A stretch of DNA of 64,000 nt from Bacillus infantis NRRL B-14911 (lineage in GTDB: Bacteria > Bacillota > Bacilli > Bacillales > Cytobacillaceae): NCBI RefSeq assembly GCF_000473245.1, contig NC_022524.1:458501-522500 (forward strand), read 5' to 3'. The notes beneath the pieces were generated by a model. That model saw only the letters and a program-made list of their open reading frames with translations. It was not told the DNA's origin and searched no databases. The position numbers and the translations under genes are program-made. This document shows, piece after piece, positions 7,724-16,372 of the stretch; positions within the stretch are counted from its first letter, which is position 1, and each line of letters opens with the position of its first letter.

Positions 7724-8935
7724 ATGCCATCTGGCAAACAAACAAGTTTGCTTCCGCTGCTTGCGCTTGCAGTCAGTGCGTTTGCAATCGGAACAACTGA
7801 ATTCATTTCAGTCGGGCTGCTGCCGATGATCGCGGAAGATTTGAATATTCCCGTCACCACAGCAGGACTGACTGTTTCTATATATGCACTGGGAGTCATG
7901 TTCGGAGCGCCTGTCCTTACCTCGCTCACAGCTAAAATGTCCCGCAAATCACTTTTGCTTTGGATCATGGTGGTATTCATTGCAGGGAATATCATTGCTG
8001 CATCATCAGGCAGCATAGGTATTCTCCTTGCAGCGCGGATTATTTCGGCCTTGAGCCACGGGGTGTTCATGTCCATCGGCTCTACCATTGCCGCCGATTT
8101 AGTGCCGAAGGATAAGAGGGCAAGCGCCATTTCCATCATGTTCACAGGCCTGACTGTTGCCACAGTAACAGGCGTTCCGTTTGGGACATTCCTCGGCCAG
8201 CAGTTTGGCTGGAGATTTGCTTTTGTGGCCATTGTCGTAATCGGCGTCATTGCCTTTATTGCCAACAGCATCCTTGTGCCAAAAAATCTTTCAAAAGGGT
8301 CGAAAGCTGCATTTGCCGATCAGATCAGACTAATTACGAACGGCAGGCTGCTGCTGGTTTTTATCATTACTGCGCTTGGCTACGGCGGCACATTCGTTGT
8401 ATTTACGTATCTGTCACCGCTGCTGCAGGAAGTGACCGGCTTTAAAGCTGGTACAGTGGCTGCCATTTTGCTTTTATATGGAATTGCCATTGCGATAGGA
8501 AATATGGCCGGCGGCCGGCTGGCGAACAAAAATCCGATCAGGGCACTCTTTTATATGTTCATCATTCAGGCCGTGGTGCTGCTGCTGCTCACATTTGCAG
8601 CACCCTATAAGACTGCAGGCTTGATTGTCATCCTGCTGATGGGGCTGTTTGCATTCATGAACGTCCCAGGGCTGCAGGTATATGTGGTCATGCTGGCAGA
8701 ACGGTTTGTCCCTGGAGCGGTGGATGTTGCTTCTGCTATTAATATTGCCGCCTTCAACGCCGGAATTGCGATTGGCTCTTACTTGGGCGGCCTCGTCACA
8801 GACTCTATCGGGCTGATCCATACACCATGGATCGGTGCCGCAATGGTGCTTGGCGCTGTCATTCTAACAGGCTGGAGCATGAAGCTGGAAAACCAGGATA
8901 TGAAAACAACAAGCATCAATGGGGGAGCTGCGTAA
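7724..8935 (+). CDS. MFS efflux transporter (DHA1/AraJ-like)
   Basis: 403 residues with twelve predicted membrane segments, beginning LLPLLALAVSAFAIGTTEF, a start typical of the AraJ/PbuE/YdhP group of drug and sugar exporters. The motif RIISALSHGVFMSIG and the loop ATVTGVPFGTFLGQ also fit. AGGAGG precedes the ATG at 7724. It is divergent from the HxlR-type regulator and followed after 33 nt by the aldo/keto reductase, forming a two-gene operon. Substrate unknown; the neighbour suggests export or detoxification of a reactive carbonyl or quinone-like compound. Confidence 0.9.
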   Translation: MPSGKQTSLLPLLALAVSAFAIGTTEFISVGLLPMIAEDLNIPVTTAGLTVSIYALGVMFGAPVLTSLTAKMSRKSLLLWIMVVFIAGNIIAASSGSIGILLAARIISALSHGVFMSIGSTIAADLVPKDKRASAISIMFTGLTVATVTGVPFGTFLGQQFGWRFAFVAIVVIGVIAFIANSILVPKNLSKGSKAAFADQIRLITNGRLLLVFIITALGYGGTFVVFTYLSPLLQEVTGFKAGTVAAILLLYGIAIAIGNMAGGRLANKNPIRALFYMFIIQAVVLLLLTFAAPYKTAGLIVILLMGLFAFMNVPGLQVYVVMLAERFVPGAVDVASAINIAAFNAGIAIGSYLGGLVTDSIGLIHTPWIGAAMVLGAVILTGWSMKLENQDMKTTSINGGAA

Positions 8936-8968
8936 AGCAGCTTCCGGAAAAATAAAGGAGGAACAGTG

Positions 8969-9811
8969 ATGATAAAAAGCATTCAAGATAAAACAGTTTT
9001 AAATAATGGTGTGGAAATGCCATGGATGGGATTGGGCGTTTTCAAAGTAGAAGAAGGGCCGGAGCTTGTTAACGCCGTAAAATCAGCCATTAAGCTGGGT
9101 TACCGGAGCATAGACACGGCAGCTATCTATGGAAATGAAGAGGGTGTCGGACAGGGAATCAGGGAGGGAATTGCGGAAGCAGGCATATCCCGCGAGGACC
9201 TTTTTATTACATCAAAGGTGTGGAACAGCGATTTAGGCTTTGAATCAGCAATCCAGGCGTATGAAACAAGCCTGCAGAAGCTTGGGCTTGAATATCTGGA
9301 TCTGTATCTTATCCATTGGCCGGTGGAAGGGAAGTATAAAGACGCATGGCGTGCGCTTGAAGCTCTTTATAAAGAAGAAAAAGTAAGAGCTATAGGCGTG
9401 AGCAACTTCCAAGTGCACCACCTGGAGGAATTGTTGAAGGATGCAGAGGTCAAGCCGGTGATCAATCAGGTAGAATACCATCCGCGTCTTACCCAGCAGG
9501 AATTAAAAGCAGTCTGCAGGGAAAATGGAATCCAGCTTGAGGCATGGAGCCCGCTTATGCAGGGGCAGCTATTGGACAATGAAATCATTGCTGCCATTGC
9601 TGAAAAGCATGGCAAATCTGCAGCCCAGGTCATCCTGCGCTGGGATCTGCAGAATGGTGTCATTACAATCCCTAAATCAACGAAAGAGCACAGAATTGCT
9701 GCCAATGCTTCTATTTTTGATTTTGAACTGTCAAGCGATGAAATGGAGCAGATCAGTTCACTGAATCAAAACCTGCGTGTAGGGCCGGACCCGGATCATT
9801 TTGATTTTTAA
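8969..9811 (+). CDS. Aldo/keto reductase
   Basis: 280 residues from the ATG at 8969 (AAAGGAGG at 7-nt spacing; a GTG one codon upstream is less well placed). It is a TIM-barrel NADPH-dependent aldehyde reductase with the family signature GYRSIDTAAIYGNE and the catalytic tetrad Asp49, Tyr54, Lys83, His116, plus the cofactor-binding IPKSTKEHRI near the C-terminus. Length and motifs match Bacillus YvgN/YtbE, which reduce methylglyoxal and other aldehydes. It is co-transcribed with the MFS pump and probably controlled by the HxlR-type regulator, which suggests an electrophile detoxification unit. Confidence 0.93.
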   Translation: MIKSIQDKTVLNNGVEMPWMGLGVFKVEEGPELVNAVKSAIKLGYRSIDTAAIYGNEEGVGQGIREGIAEAGISREDLFITSKVWNSDLGFESAIQAYETSLQKLGLEYLDLYLIHWPVEGKYKDAWRALEALYKEEKVRAIGVSNFQVHHLEELLKDAEVKPVINQVEYHPRLTQQELKAVCRENGIQLEAWSPLMQGQLLDNEIIAAIAEKHGKSAAQVILRWDLQNGVITIPKSTKEHRIAANASIFDFELSSDEMEQISSLNQNLRVGPDPDHFDF

Positions 9812-9820
9812 TAGGAAAAC

Positions 9821-9851
9821 GAAAAAGCCCTGGCAATGTCCGGGGCTTTTT
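9821..9851. terminator. Bidirectional terminator
   Basis: GAAAAAGCCC...GGGCTTTTTC hairpin between the convergent aldo/keto reductase and von Willebrand lipoprotein genes, with A/T tracts on both sides. Confidence 0.85.
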
Positions 9852-9855
9852 CACA

Positions 9856-11286
9856 TTAGTTTTCGTCCTTTAATACCTCATACCATTTATCCTTCCAGGC
9901 TTCTACTTTACCGTTGATTTCATCTCTTGCCTTTTGTGCTTCTTCTTCTTTTTGTTCGTATAAGTCCTTGAAATGCGAGTCGCGGATTTCATGCCTGGTT
10001 TCCGCCAGTTCCTCCGCTTCTTCTGCCGCCTCAGGACTGATCAGCTCTTCGCTCTCCAGGAAAGACACTGCACTTTTAATCCTGTCTTTCTCTCTATCTG
10101 ATATTAATCTGATCGGGTTCGATATATCAAGGAGCCTTTCTTTCTGGTCTACCGTCTCATGCAATGGTACTCCCAGCTGGGAAAATATCTGGCCCAGGCT
10201 CGGCTTCCATTTTTTCAGCACCTGGTCCTCCAGCTCATCTTTATCCCTTACAGTTGCATAAGTTCCGCCGCCCGCCTCCGCAACCTCCTTCAGCTGTTTT
10301 TGCCCTTCGTCATCAACATCGAAGCCAATGATATTGACCTTTGCCTCAATATTGCTGCCCTGAAGCTGCTGTGCTGCTTCTACAGGATCTCCGTCACAGG
10401 TCTCGACCCCATCGCTGACAATATAGAGGGTGTTTTTATAATCCGTGCTGTTATAGGCGGACAAAAGCTCCCGTGCTTTGTCAATCGCTCCAGCCAGCGG
10501 GGTCCAGCCGCTTGCCTCAAATGAATCCATGGATTTGTTGAAGGCAGTTTTCTCATAGGCCCCCAAAGGAAATACCTCATCAATGCGGCTGCAGGATTCA
10601 GCTTTATCTTCATCGTTCCCTGTTCCTACATGGCCGTAAGCCATTAAGGAAACACTGGCATCATCCTCCAGAGAACTTGTAAATTCCTTGATGGTTTCTT
10701 TGGCAAGCATCATTTTATTGCCGCCGCTGACATCAGCTTTCATGCTTCCGCTTGCATCCATTAAAATGACTATATTAGATTTCTGGTTCTTTGCCTGCTG
10801 GATTTCATCTTCTCCATCAGGGAGTTCTGGCATCTCATGACCATGCTCAAAGGAAACAAGTTCCTCATAGTAGGACTGGTATAAACCTGAGCCCAGCTGA
10901 TAGACCAGATAGTCGTATACCTGGCTGCCGGATAAATCCTTCTGCTCAGAGAAATATGCTTTCATTTCTTTCTCTGCTGCCGGCTGGAGTGTCTCTTCAT
11001 TAAAACCGGTATATTTTTTGGCGTCCCATAGATCGGCAATCTCCACCTCAGGTTCCAGTTTGCCTTCAAGTATCTTTCCGTGCTTTTGTGCAACCATGCC
11101 CTCAATATCGTCCGCTGCTTCTGGTATCTTTTCATCGGAAGATGTTTCCTGTTCCCGGGCTTCCTCCTGGGGCGGATCATTTTTCTTTTCGCCTGAAGCC
11201 TTTTCATCTTCCCCGCTGCAGCCTGCCAGAACCATGATGCATAGAAGTGCGAGTAATCTCGCAAGAATATGTATTTTTCTTTTCAT
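9856..11286 (-). CDS. Lipoprotein with von Willebrand factor A domain
   Basis: 476 residues. The N-terminus is a lipoprotein signal peptide ending LAGC (Cys23), followed by an acidic low-complexity region to about residue 60. A vWA domain spans about 170-350 with an intact metal-binding MIDAS motif DASGS (177-181). The C-terminal third is charged and helical (AEEAEELAETRHEIRDSHF). It should be anchored outside the membrane, binding a protein partner through the metal site. Bacillus genomes carry several such proteins without assigned roles. A SigB-like promoter lies at 11342-11367, back to back with that of the glutathione peroxidase gene. Confidence 0.88.
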   Translation of the reverse strand: MKRKIHILARLLALLCIMVLAGCSGEDEKASGEKKNDPPQEEAREQETSSDEKIPEAADDIEGMVAQKHGKILEGKLEPEVEIADLWDAKKYTGFNEETLQPAAEKEMKAYFSEQKDLSGSQVYDYLVYQLGSGLYQSYYEELVSFEHGHEMPELPDGEDEIQQAKNQKSNIVILMDASGSMKADVSGGNKMMLAKETIKEFTSSLEDDASVSLMAYGHVGTGNDEDKAESCSRIDEVFPLGAYEKTAFNKSMDSFEASGWTPLAGAIDKARELLSAYNSTDYKNTLYIVSDGVETCDGDPVEAAQQLQGSNIEAKVNIIGFDVDDEGQKQLKEVAEAGGGTYATVRDKDELEDQVLKKWKPSLGQIFSQLGVPLHETVDQKERLLDISNPIRLISDREKDRIKSAVSFLESEELISPEAAEEAEELAETRHEIRDSHFKDLYEQKEEEAQKARDEINGKVEAWKDKWYEVLKDEN

Positions 11287-11341
11287 TGTTCTGCCCTCCT
11301 CTTTAGAGATTTTACAATATTTACTAAGCCGCTGCCCTTTT

Positions 11342-11367
11342 TTACCCGAAATCAGGCATTTAGTAAC
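11342..11367 (-). promoter_or_regulatory. SigB-like promoter for vWA lipoprotein gene
   Basis: Minus strand: GTTACT, 14 nt, GGGTAA, about 55 nt before the start codon. The -10 is a strong match; the -35 is partial. Confidence 0.4.
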
Positions 11368-11406
11368 CCGCTTAATTAGAAATATAGGAAAAAAGAGGTC
11401 CAGAGA

Positions 11407-11431
11407 GTTTAAACTTTCTAAACAAGGGAAA
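11407..11431 (+). promoter_or_regulatory. SigB-like promoter for glutathione peroxidase
   Basis: GTTTAA, 13 nt, GGGAAA. The -35 is a perfect match and the -10 a good match to SigB promoters; it lies about 60 nt before the start codon at 11493. Confidence 0.55.
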
Positions 11432-11492
11432 TGTCTTTATAGTTATAAAGAACTATTATATAAGGACTATAGAGATAGATGGGGGAATTACA

Positions 11493-12041
11493 ATGAGTGT
11501 TTATCAATTTTCAGCTCCGGCCATGAACGGAAGACAAATCTCTCTGGAGGAATACAGGGGGAAGGTAATGCTGATTGTCAATACAGCAAGCCAGTGCGGC
11601 TTTACTTTTCAATATCAGGATCTGCAGAAGCTTTACGACCGCTACAAAGAAAAAGGGCTGGTGGTATTAGGTTTCCCGTGCAATCAATTTGATAATCAGG
11701 AGCCTGGGAGTGATGAGGAAGTCCAATCCTTCTGTGAGCTCCGCTATGGTGTATCATTCCCGATGTTTCAAAAAATGGATGTGCGCGACGGAAATGCCCA
11801 TCCTTTATTCAATTACCTGACTGCACAGAAGCCATTCGAAGGATTCAATGAGAATCATCCGGTTGCAAGAGTCCTCATTCCTCTGTTGAAGGAAAAGCAT
11901 CCTGAATACCTGTTCGGCGACTCAATCAAATGGAACTTCACAAAGTTTTTGATAGATGCAGAGGGAAATGTAATACGGAGGTTTGAGGCTACGACAGATC
12001 CGTTCGAGATGGAAGCGGACATAGAACAGCTGCTGGGCTAA
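11493..12041 (+). CDS. Glutathione peroxidase-family thiol peroxidase
   Basis: 182 residues. It reduces peroxides using a catalytic Cys35 in the signature NTASQCGFTFQY; the conserved glutamine and tryptophan of the catalytic site are in GFPCNQFDNQEP and IKWNFTKFL. A second Cys63 in FPCNQ fits the thioredoxin-dependent mechanism of non-selenium bacterial enzymes. It has the extra loop (about 110-140) that makes it nearer E. coli BtuE in length than the shorter Bacillus BsaA. The ATG at 11493 is preceded by a GGGGG stretch. A SigB-like promoter upstream suggests general stress induction. Confidence 0.92.
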   Translation: MSVYQFSAPAMNGRQISLEEYRGKVMLIVNTASQCGFTFQYQDLQKLYDRYKEKGLVVLGFPCNQFDNQEPGSDEEVQSFCELRYGVSFPMFQKMDVRDGNAHPLFNYLTAQKPFEGFNENHPVARVLIPLLKEKHPEYLFGDSIKWNFTKFLIDAEGNVIRRFEATTDPFEMEADIEQLLG

Positions 12042-12045
12042 TAGC

Positions 12046-12077
12046 AAAAAGGAGCTCCATTGCCGGAGCTCCTTTTT
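12046..12077. terminator. Bidirectional terminator
   Basis: AAAAAGGAGCTCC and GGAGCTCCTTTTT form a perfect 13-bp stem with a 6-nt loop between convergent genes. Confidence 0.9.
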
Positions 12078-12085
12078 GTCTGCAG

Positions 12086-12679
12086 TTATTCCGGGAACTC
12101 CCTGGTCACCTGGATGCCTTTTTCCTGGAGCTTCACATTAAAGATCGGATAAGCCTTCCGTACGGTTTCTGTAATGAGGAAGCTGTACTGTTCCCCGTCC
12201 TTAAACACAAATGTCAGATTCTTATCCTTCAGTCCATTTTTTTCTTCGACAGCAATCTGCTTCGCTTCCTCTACATCCGCCCACAGAAATTCCTTTTCGC
12301 CAAAGCCGAAGAAGGGATTGATATAAATGCCATTGCCGTTCATATAGTGATAATGGTCTACACTCAAGACGGACAGCAGGATGCTTGCAAAGATGCCCGC
12401 AGCAATCAATCCCTTGGCCATTTTATTTTTTGCCAAGCCGGAAATCATCAGGAGCAGGCTGAGACTCAATAAAATGAGGGAGCCGGTGAAAATAAAGTAG
12501 GCTGATCTCGGCGGTTCCAGAAACCAGTATCCGAATGGATGATACAGGGCCTGCTGAAGAGGGAGCAGCACCACCAGCGGTATAAAGAATGATCCCAGCA
12601 GAAGAACAAAGGAAATGCCGAGGATATATTGATTTTTGTCCCGTTTCTTTTTTTTAGTAATGGTATAGCTGCTGGACAT
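12086..12679 (-). CDS. Hypothetical membrane protein
   Basis: 197 residues from the ATG at 12679, which follows AGAGGTGG; the frame stays open 14 codons further. After a basic N-terminus (TKKKKRDKNQ) there are three predicted membrane segments (about 18-42, 58-80 and 86-106), then a C-terminal soluble domain of about 85 residues containing FGFGEKEFLWADVEE. This layout resembles small Bacillus proteins in which a PH-like domain follows membrane helices, but I cannot name the family. Confidence 0.75.
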   Translation of the reverse strand: MSSSYTITKKKKRDKNQYILGISFVLLLGSFFIPLVVLLPLQQALYHPFGYWFLEPPRSAYFIFTGSLILLSLSLLLMISGLAKNKMAKGLIAAGIFASILLSVLSVDHYHYMNGNGIYINPFFGFGEKEFLWADVEEAKQIAVEEKNGLKDKNLTFVFKDGEQYSFLITETVRKAYPIFNVKLQEKGIQVTREFPE

Positions 12680-12851
12680 TGTTGAACCACCTCTGATTTG
12701 ATAATACCAGACAGTCATCATAAAAATAAGAAAAATTTTAATAATTCTACCAAATGGAATGGATATAGTTTTGGGTTTACCATTTTGAATGTTATTGGAA
12801 GGTTTAGATTACACTATTAATGCTAGAAACTATTTAAGGTGGGGACAAAAG

Positions 12852-13286
12852 GTGGACAATCACTCAGTTGCCAAGGAGCTGAATAAGTTCCTGAAAGGGA
12901 TTTACATGGGCATCCATGCATACGAGCATTTCATTGAAAAACTTGACGATGAAGGTGTCAGAGCCGAATTCCAGAGAATGCAGCAGGAGCACAAACATAA
13001 TGCGGCCCTGATTGCGGAAAGAATCCAAAACCTTGGGGCTGTACCTGCTGACGATGAAGGCATAGCCGGTTCCATTCAAGGATATATCAGCAGTCTCTTC
13101 CTGCCGGACAGCCAGGATGCCATAGTCGATAAAACCCTTACCGGCGAAGACTATTATGCCATCCAAATGTCCGAAGAAAACGTAAGAGGCGACCTCGACC
13201 CAGAAAGCCGCCGACTGGTTGAAACTGTCCTCGACACAGACCGGAAGCATGTGGAATATTTGAATACATTGAAGGGGAGAGTCTGA
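12852..13286 (+). CDS. Ferritin-like DUF2383 protein
   Basis: 144 residues when started at the GTG at 12852, just after AAGGTGGGG; an in-frame ATG at 12789 lacks a ribosome site and adds residues foreign to the family. The sequence VAKELNKFLKGIYMGIHAYEHFIEKLDD and the later HKHNAALIAERI and DRKHVEYLNTLK give a four-helix bundle with Glu and His residues spaced as in ferritin-like proteins. Homologues are linked to spore coat or stress proteins in Bacillus, but no reaction is established. Metal binding is an inference from the repeated E..H pattern. Confidence 0.8.
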   Translation: MDNHSVAKELNKFLKGIYMGIHAYEHFIEKLDDEGVRAEFQRMQQEHKHNAALIAERIQNLGAVPADDEGIAGSIQGYISSLFLPDSQDAIVDKTLTGEDYYAIQMSEENVRGDLDPESRRLVETVLDTDRKHVEYLNTLKGRV

Positions 13287-13339
13287 AGCCTTGTCTAAGA
13301 GCAAGGGTACTAAAGGGGTCAGCCAAACAAATTATTAAA

Positions 13340-13455
13340 CCCTGCTGATTGGAGTGGAAGGCACGAAGACTCCTCATAAAATGCAGCGCGCAGCGTAAGA
13401 AGGCTCAGCGTCGCCCCGCGGAAAGCGAAGTGCCTGGAACGGAAATCAGCAGACT
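13340..13455 (-). repeat. Interspersed repeat, inverted diverged copy 3
   Basis: Read on the minus strand this stretch shares TTCCGTTCCAGGCACTTCGC, the CCGCGGGGCGA core and GTGCCTTCCACTCCAATCAGCAGG with the repeats at 1081 and 1351, but lacks their last 60 bases and differs in the middle. It lies in the 298-bp gap between the DUF2383 gene and the peptide transporter terminator. Confidence 0.7.
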
Positions 13456-13548
13456 ACATTTGAGGAAGTATCCAGGTAACTGATCAAAGAACTACATAAA
13501 ATTAGAATCGGATTGCAAAAAAAGTATCAAACCCATTTATAAGCAAAA

Positions 13549-13582
13549 CAAAGGCAGTGCACTCAAAATGCACTGCCTTTGC
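13549..13582 (-). terminator. Terminator of peptide transporter gene
   Basis: AAAGGCAGTGCA and TGCACTGCCTTT form a 12-bp stem with a 7-nt loop; on the minus strand it is followed by GTTTTGCTT. Confidence 0.85.
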
Positions 13583-13584
13583 GA

Positions 13585-15078
13585 TTATTTAATACCCTTC
13601 ATCAATCTCTGAATAGAAGGTGACATGAAAATCAGGACGCCGCCTAAAACGACAGCCAAAAGTCCAAGCGTACCAAAATACATAATCTCATTATTAGGAT
13701 CATACAGCTTAACAAGCTGAGCATTTACCGCCTGTGCCGCTGCATTGGATAAGAACCATAAGCTCATCGTCTGAGCCGAGAATGCCGCCGGCGCAAGCTT
13801 TGTTGTAGCTGACAGCCCTACAGGGGACAGGCACAGCTCACCGATAACGACAAGGAAGAAGCTCAGTACAAGCCATAATGGATTAACCAAAGATTCCCCG
13901 CCGCTCATATAAGCAGGGATAATCAGGACAAGGAAAGACAAGCCCGCGAAAATCAAGCCAAGTGAGAACTTCTTAGGCGTTGATGGCTGCCTGTTTCCTA
14001 ACTTAACCCATAGCCACGCAAACAATGGTGCGAGTGCGATAATGAACAATGGATTAAGGGACTGGAACCATGAAGCCTGCAGGTGGATGCCTGCAAAATC
14101 CAGGTCAGTACGCTTGTCCGCATATTGAGCAAGGATGATGGAACCTTGTTCCTGGATCGCCCAGAACATAACCGATGCTATAAACAGCGGGATGTAGGCG
14201 ATAATTCTTGACCGCTCATCTGAAGTTGTTTTCGGACTGCGGTACATCACAATAAAGTATGCGGTCGGAATGGCAATCCCGAGGATACTGATCAGTACCG
14301 TGAAGCGGTTAATCGTTAAGAATCCGGTTGAAATACTGATAAAAGCAATAATAGCAATAATAACTGCGGCAATGGCAATGCGGCCGAATACTTTTTTGCG
14401 CTCTTCAGGGAGCAGCGGGTTTGGTACATAGCTGCCTGCAAGCCCAAGGTTTTTCTTTCTTGTAGCAAGATAAGTGATCAATCCAATCAGCATACCGATT
14501 GCTGCAATGCCGAAGCCCCAATGGAAGTTATACTTTTCACCGATTGTTCCGACAATTAACGGCGCAATGAAAGCACCAGCGTTGATTCCCATATAGAAAA
14601 TCGAGAAACCTGAATCACGGCGGACATCTTCCTTGCTGTAAAGGTCGCCGACAACGCTTGAAACGTTAGGCTTTAATAGACCTGTACCAATGACAATCAA
14701 TGCCATGGAGATGAACAGGGCTGTAATGCCTCCAGGGAATGCAAGGGCAATATGGCCAAGCATAATCAAGACCCCGCCGTAGAATACGGTCCTGGCAGTT
14801 CCGAGTATACGGTCGGCAATCCAGCCTCCGATTACCCCGGACATATATACGAGTGAGCCGTACACGGCCATTACAGAAGCGGCTGTCGTCTCATCGATCC
14901 CAAGCCCGCCCTTAGAAACTTCGTAATACATATAGTATAGTAGGATAGCTTTCATCCCATAGTAGGAGAAGCGTTCCCAGAACTCTGTGAAGAAGAGCGT
15001 AAACAAGCCCTTAGGGTGGCCGAAAAAGCCTTTCTGCGGCACACTATTCACAATTTTCTGTTTATCAAAAGCTGTCAT
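13585..15078 (-). CDS. Proton-dependent oligopeptide (POT/PTR2) transporter, DtpT-like
   Basis: 497 residues with about fourteen predicted membrane segments. The family signatures are present: GGWIADRILGTARTVFYGG in the loop after helices 1-3 and FYMGINAGAFIAPLIVG in helix 5. The N-terminal FFTEFWERFSYYGMKAIL carries the ExxERxxYY proton-coupling motif (here EFWERFSYYG). Such proteins import di- and tripeptides by proton symport. AAAGGAGG precedes the ATG at 15078. The gene is monocistronic, with a good vegetative promoter upstream and a terminator downstream. Closest named relative by length and motif is YclF/DtpT. Confidence 0.93.
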   Translation of the reverse strand: MTAFDKQKIVNSVPQKGFFGHPKGLFTLFFTEFWERFSYYGMKAILLYYMYYEVSKGGLGIDETTAASVMAVYGSLVYMSGVIGGWIADRILGTARTVFYGGVLIMLGHIALAFPGGITALFISMALIVIGTGLLKPNVSSVVGDLYSKEDVRRDSGFSIFYMGINAGAFIAPLIVGTIGEKYNFHWGFGIAAIGMLIGLITYLATRKKNLGLAGSYVPNPLLPEERKKVFGRIAIAAVIIAIIAFISISTGFLTINRFTVLISILGIAIPTAYFIVMYRSPKTTSDERSRIIAYIPLFIASVMFWAIQEQGSIILAQYADKRTDLDFAGIHLQASWFQSLNPLFIIALAPLFAWLWVKLGNRQPSTPKKFSLGLIFAGLSFLVLIIPAYMSGGESLVNPLWLVLSFFLVVIGELCLSPVGLSATTKLAPAAFSAQTMSLWFLSNAAAQAVNAQLVKLYDPNNEIMYFGTLGLLAVVLGGVLIFMSPSIQRLMKGIK

Positions 15079-15105
15079 TTTTCTGCCTCCTTTAGTACAA
15101 AAACC

Positions 15106-15135
15106 ATCATACTAAAATTGAATTGCGATTGTCAA
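15106..15135 (-). promoter_or_regulatory. SigA-type promoter of peptide transporter
   Basis: Minus strand: TTGACA (15135-15130), 18 nt, TATGAT (15111-15106). The rest of the 363-bp gap up to the nitroreductase (15136-15410) holds no gene or motif that I can support. Confidence 0.6.
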
Positions 15136-15405
15136 AAAATTTTGGGGATATAATAAAAAAGTACCAGGTATCTATACCATATATCTACTCCTTTTTCTTT
15201 ATTTGGAAACAATTGTGAGTTTACCCTATAATCCTTGCCTGAAACCAGGATAAATGAATCATTAATGGTATGGTATTTCAGGCGCTGGGTCTTGCCAGTC
15301 CTGCAGCTTTTCGGGCTTTCTGTTTATAAGATGCCCTTTTAGAGAATAAAACTAATCCCTATAGGTATAAATAACTCCCGCTCCTATCCTCACGATTCAA
15401 GCCGC

Positions 15406-15433
15406 AAAAAATACCCGGGCATCCTGGCCCGGG
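15406..15433 (-). terminator. Terminator of nitroreductase gene
   Basis: CCCGGGC (15414-15420) and GCCCGGG (15427-15433) form the stem; on the minus strand it is followed by TATTTTTT. Confidence 0.85.
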
Positions 15434-15441
15434 CAAGTTGA

Positions 15442-16149
15442 TTAGAATCTGTTCCAGTTTAAAACATCATCCAAAGGCAGGCGGTTTTTCTCAAAGCCGG
15501 CCTTTTTGCCTTTTCCTAAGGAAATAAGCATTACTGGCTTGAAGTTTTCCGGCACATTAAAGGCTTCAATAAATTGCCCTTCGTCATAGCCGCCCATAGG
15601 AACCGTGTCATAGCCTTTTGCTTTAGCTGCCAGCATCAGCTGCATAGAGACAAGGCCGCCGTCGATCATAGCAGTCTTAAGTGCTCTCTCATCAGAGAAA
15701 CCGCCATAGGTCTTCATAATGGATGCTACATAGGAATCTTTGATTTCTTCCGTCATGCGGCCCATCTTTACAAGGCCTCCGTAAATTTCACCTGCATTCT
15801 TATACGCGTCTACATCCGCAAGTACTGCAACTACGACAGAAGCATCTGTGATCTGCTGCTGGTTGTTTGCGATTGGCAGCAGTTCTTTTTTCGCTTCCTG
15901 GTCCTTGATGACTAGGAATCTCCATGGCTGGAGGTTAGAAGAAGACGGTGCCAGGATGGCTGCTTCAAGGATTTCACGGATTTCACTGTCTTCCATCATA
16001 TAATCGGCATCATACTGGCGGACAGAGCGGCGCTCTTTTGCCACCGTGAAGAAATCTGTATCTTCCAGCTCCTTTGGCGCTTCAGTGGTCTGGTCAAGAT
16101 CTTTTACTTTATTTAAATACTCTTCTTTGCTCATTGTATTATCACTCAT
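15442..16149 (-). CDS. Nitroreductase-family FMN oxidoreductase
   Basis: 235 residues. FMN-binding motifs are RRSVRQYD (about 41-48) and APSSSNLQPWRF (about 72-83), with the C-terminal phosphate loop SLGKGKK. The family reduces nitro compounds, quinones or flavins with NAD(P)H. The first 30 residues are an extension before the usual family start. The ATG at 16149 has AAGGGAG at acceptable spacing; MSKEEY five codons later is an alternative. A strong promoter with a perfect inverted repeat over it (16182-16216) points to repression by a dedicated regulator, as for YodC under YodB in B. subtilis. Confidence 0.92.
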   Translation of the reverse strand: MSDNTMSKEEYLNKVKDLDQTTEAPKELEDTDFFTVAKERRSVRQYDADYMMEDSEIREILEAAILAPSSSNLQPWRFLVIKDQEAKKELLPIANNQQQITDASVVVAVLADVDAYKNAGEIYGGLVKMGRMTEEIKDSYVASIMKTYGGFSDERALKTAMIDGGLVSMQLMLAAKAKGYDTVPMGGYDEGQFIEAFNVPENFKPVMLISLGKGKKAGFEKNRLPLDDVLNWNRF

Positions 16150-16181
16150 CTATTCCATCTCCCTTTAACTGTGGTTATTAC

Positions 16182-16216
16182 AAGAACAGTATATGGCGTT
16201 ACTGTTCTTTTGTCAA
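16182..16216 (-). promoter_or_regulatory. Promoter and operator of nitroreductase gene
   Basis: Minus strand: TTGACA (16216-16211), 17 nt, TATACT (16193-16188), a near-consensus promoter. A perfect 10-bp inverted repeat, AAGAACAGTA with TACTGTTCTT (16182-16191 and 16200-16209, 8-bp spacer), covers the -10 and part of the spacer, so a repressor bound here would block RNA polymerase. Confidence 0.75.
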
Positions 16217-16372
16217 ACACAGTTTATATTCCAATAAATAATAGGCATGAAAAGGGAAGACAGTCTATTTGCCGGTGAAAAGTCTTTTGTAAGGATAGGA
16301 TTACCTTCCTGACTCAGAAAGCTGAAACCAATTGTATCCCGGCCCGTAGATGTTATAAAAGGAGGGATGGTT

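Noticed and set aside
11432-11492. PerR box upstream of the glutathione peroxidase gene
   Set aside because: TTATAGTTATAAAG and ATTATATAA resemble parts of TTATAATNATTATAA, but no stretch matches well over 15 bases.
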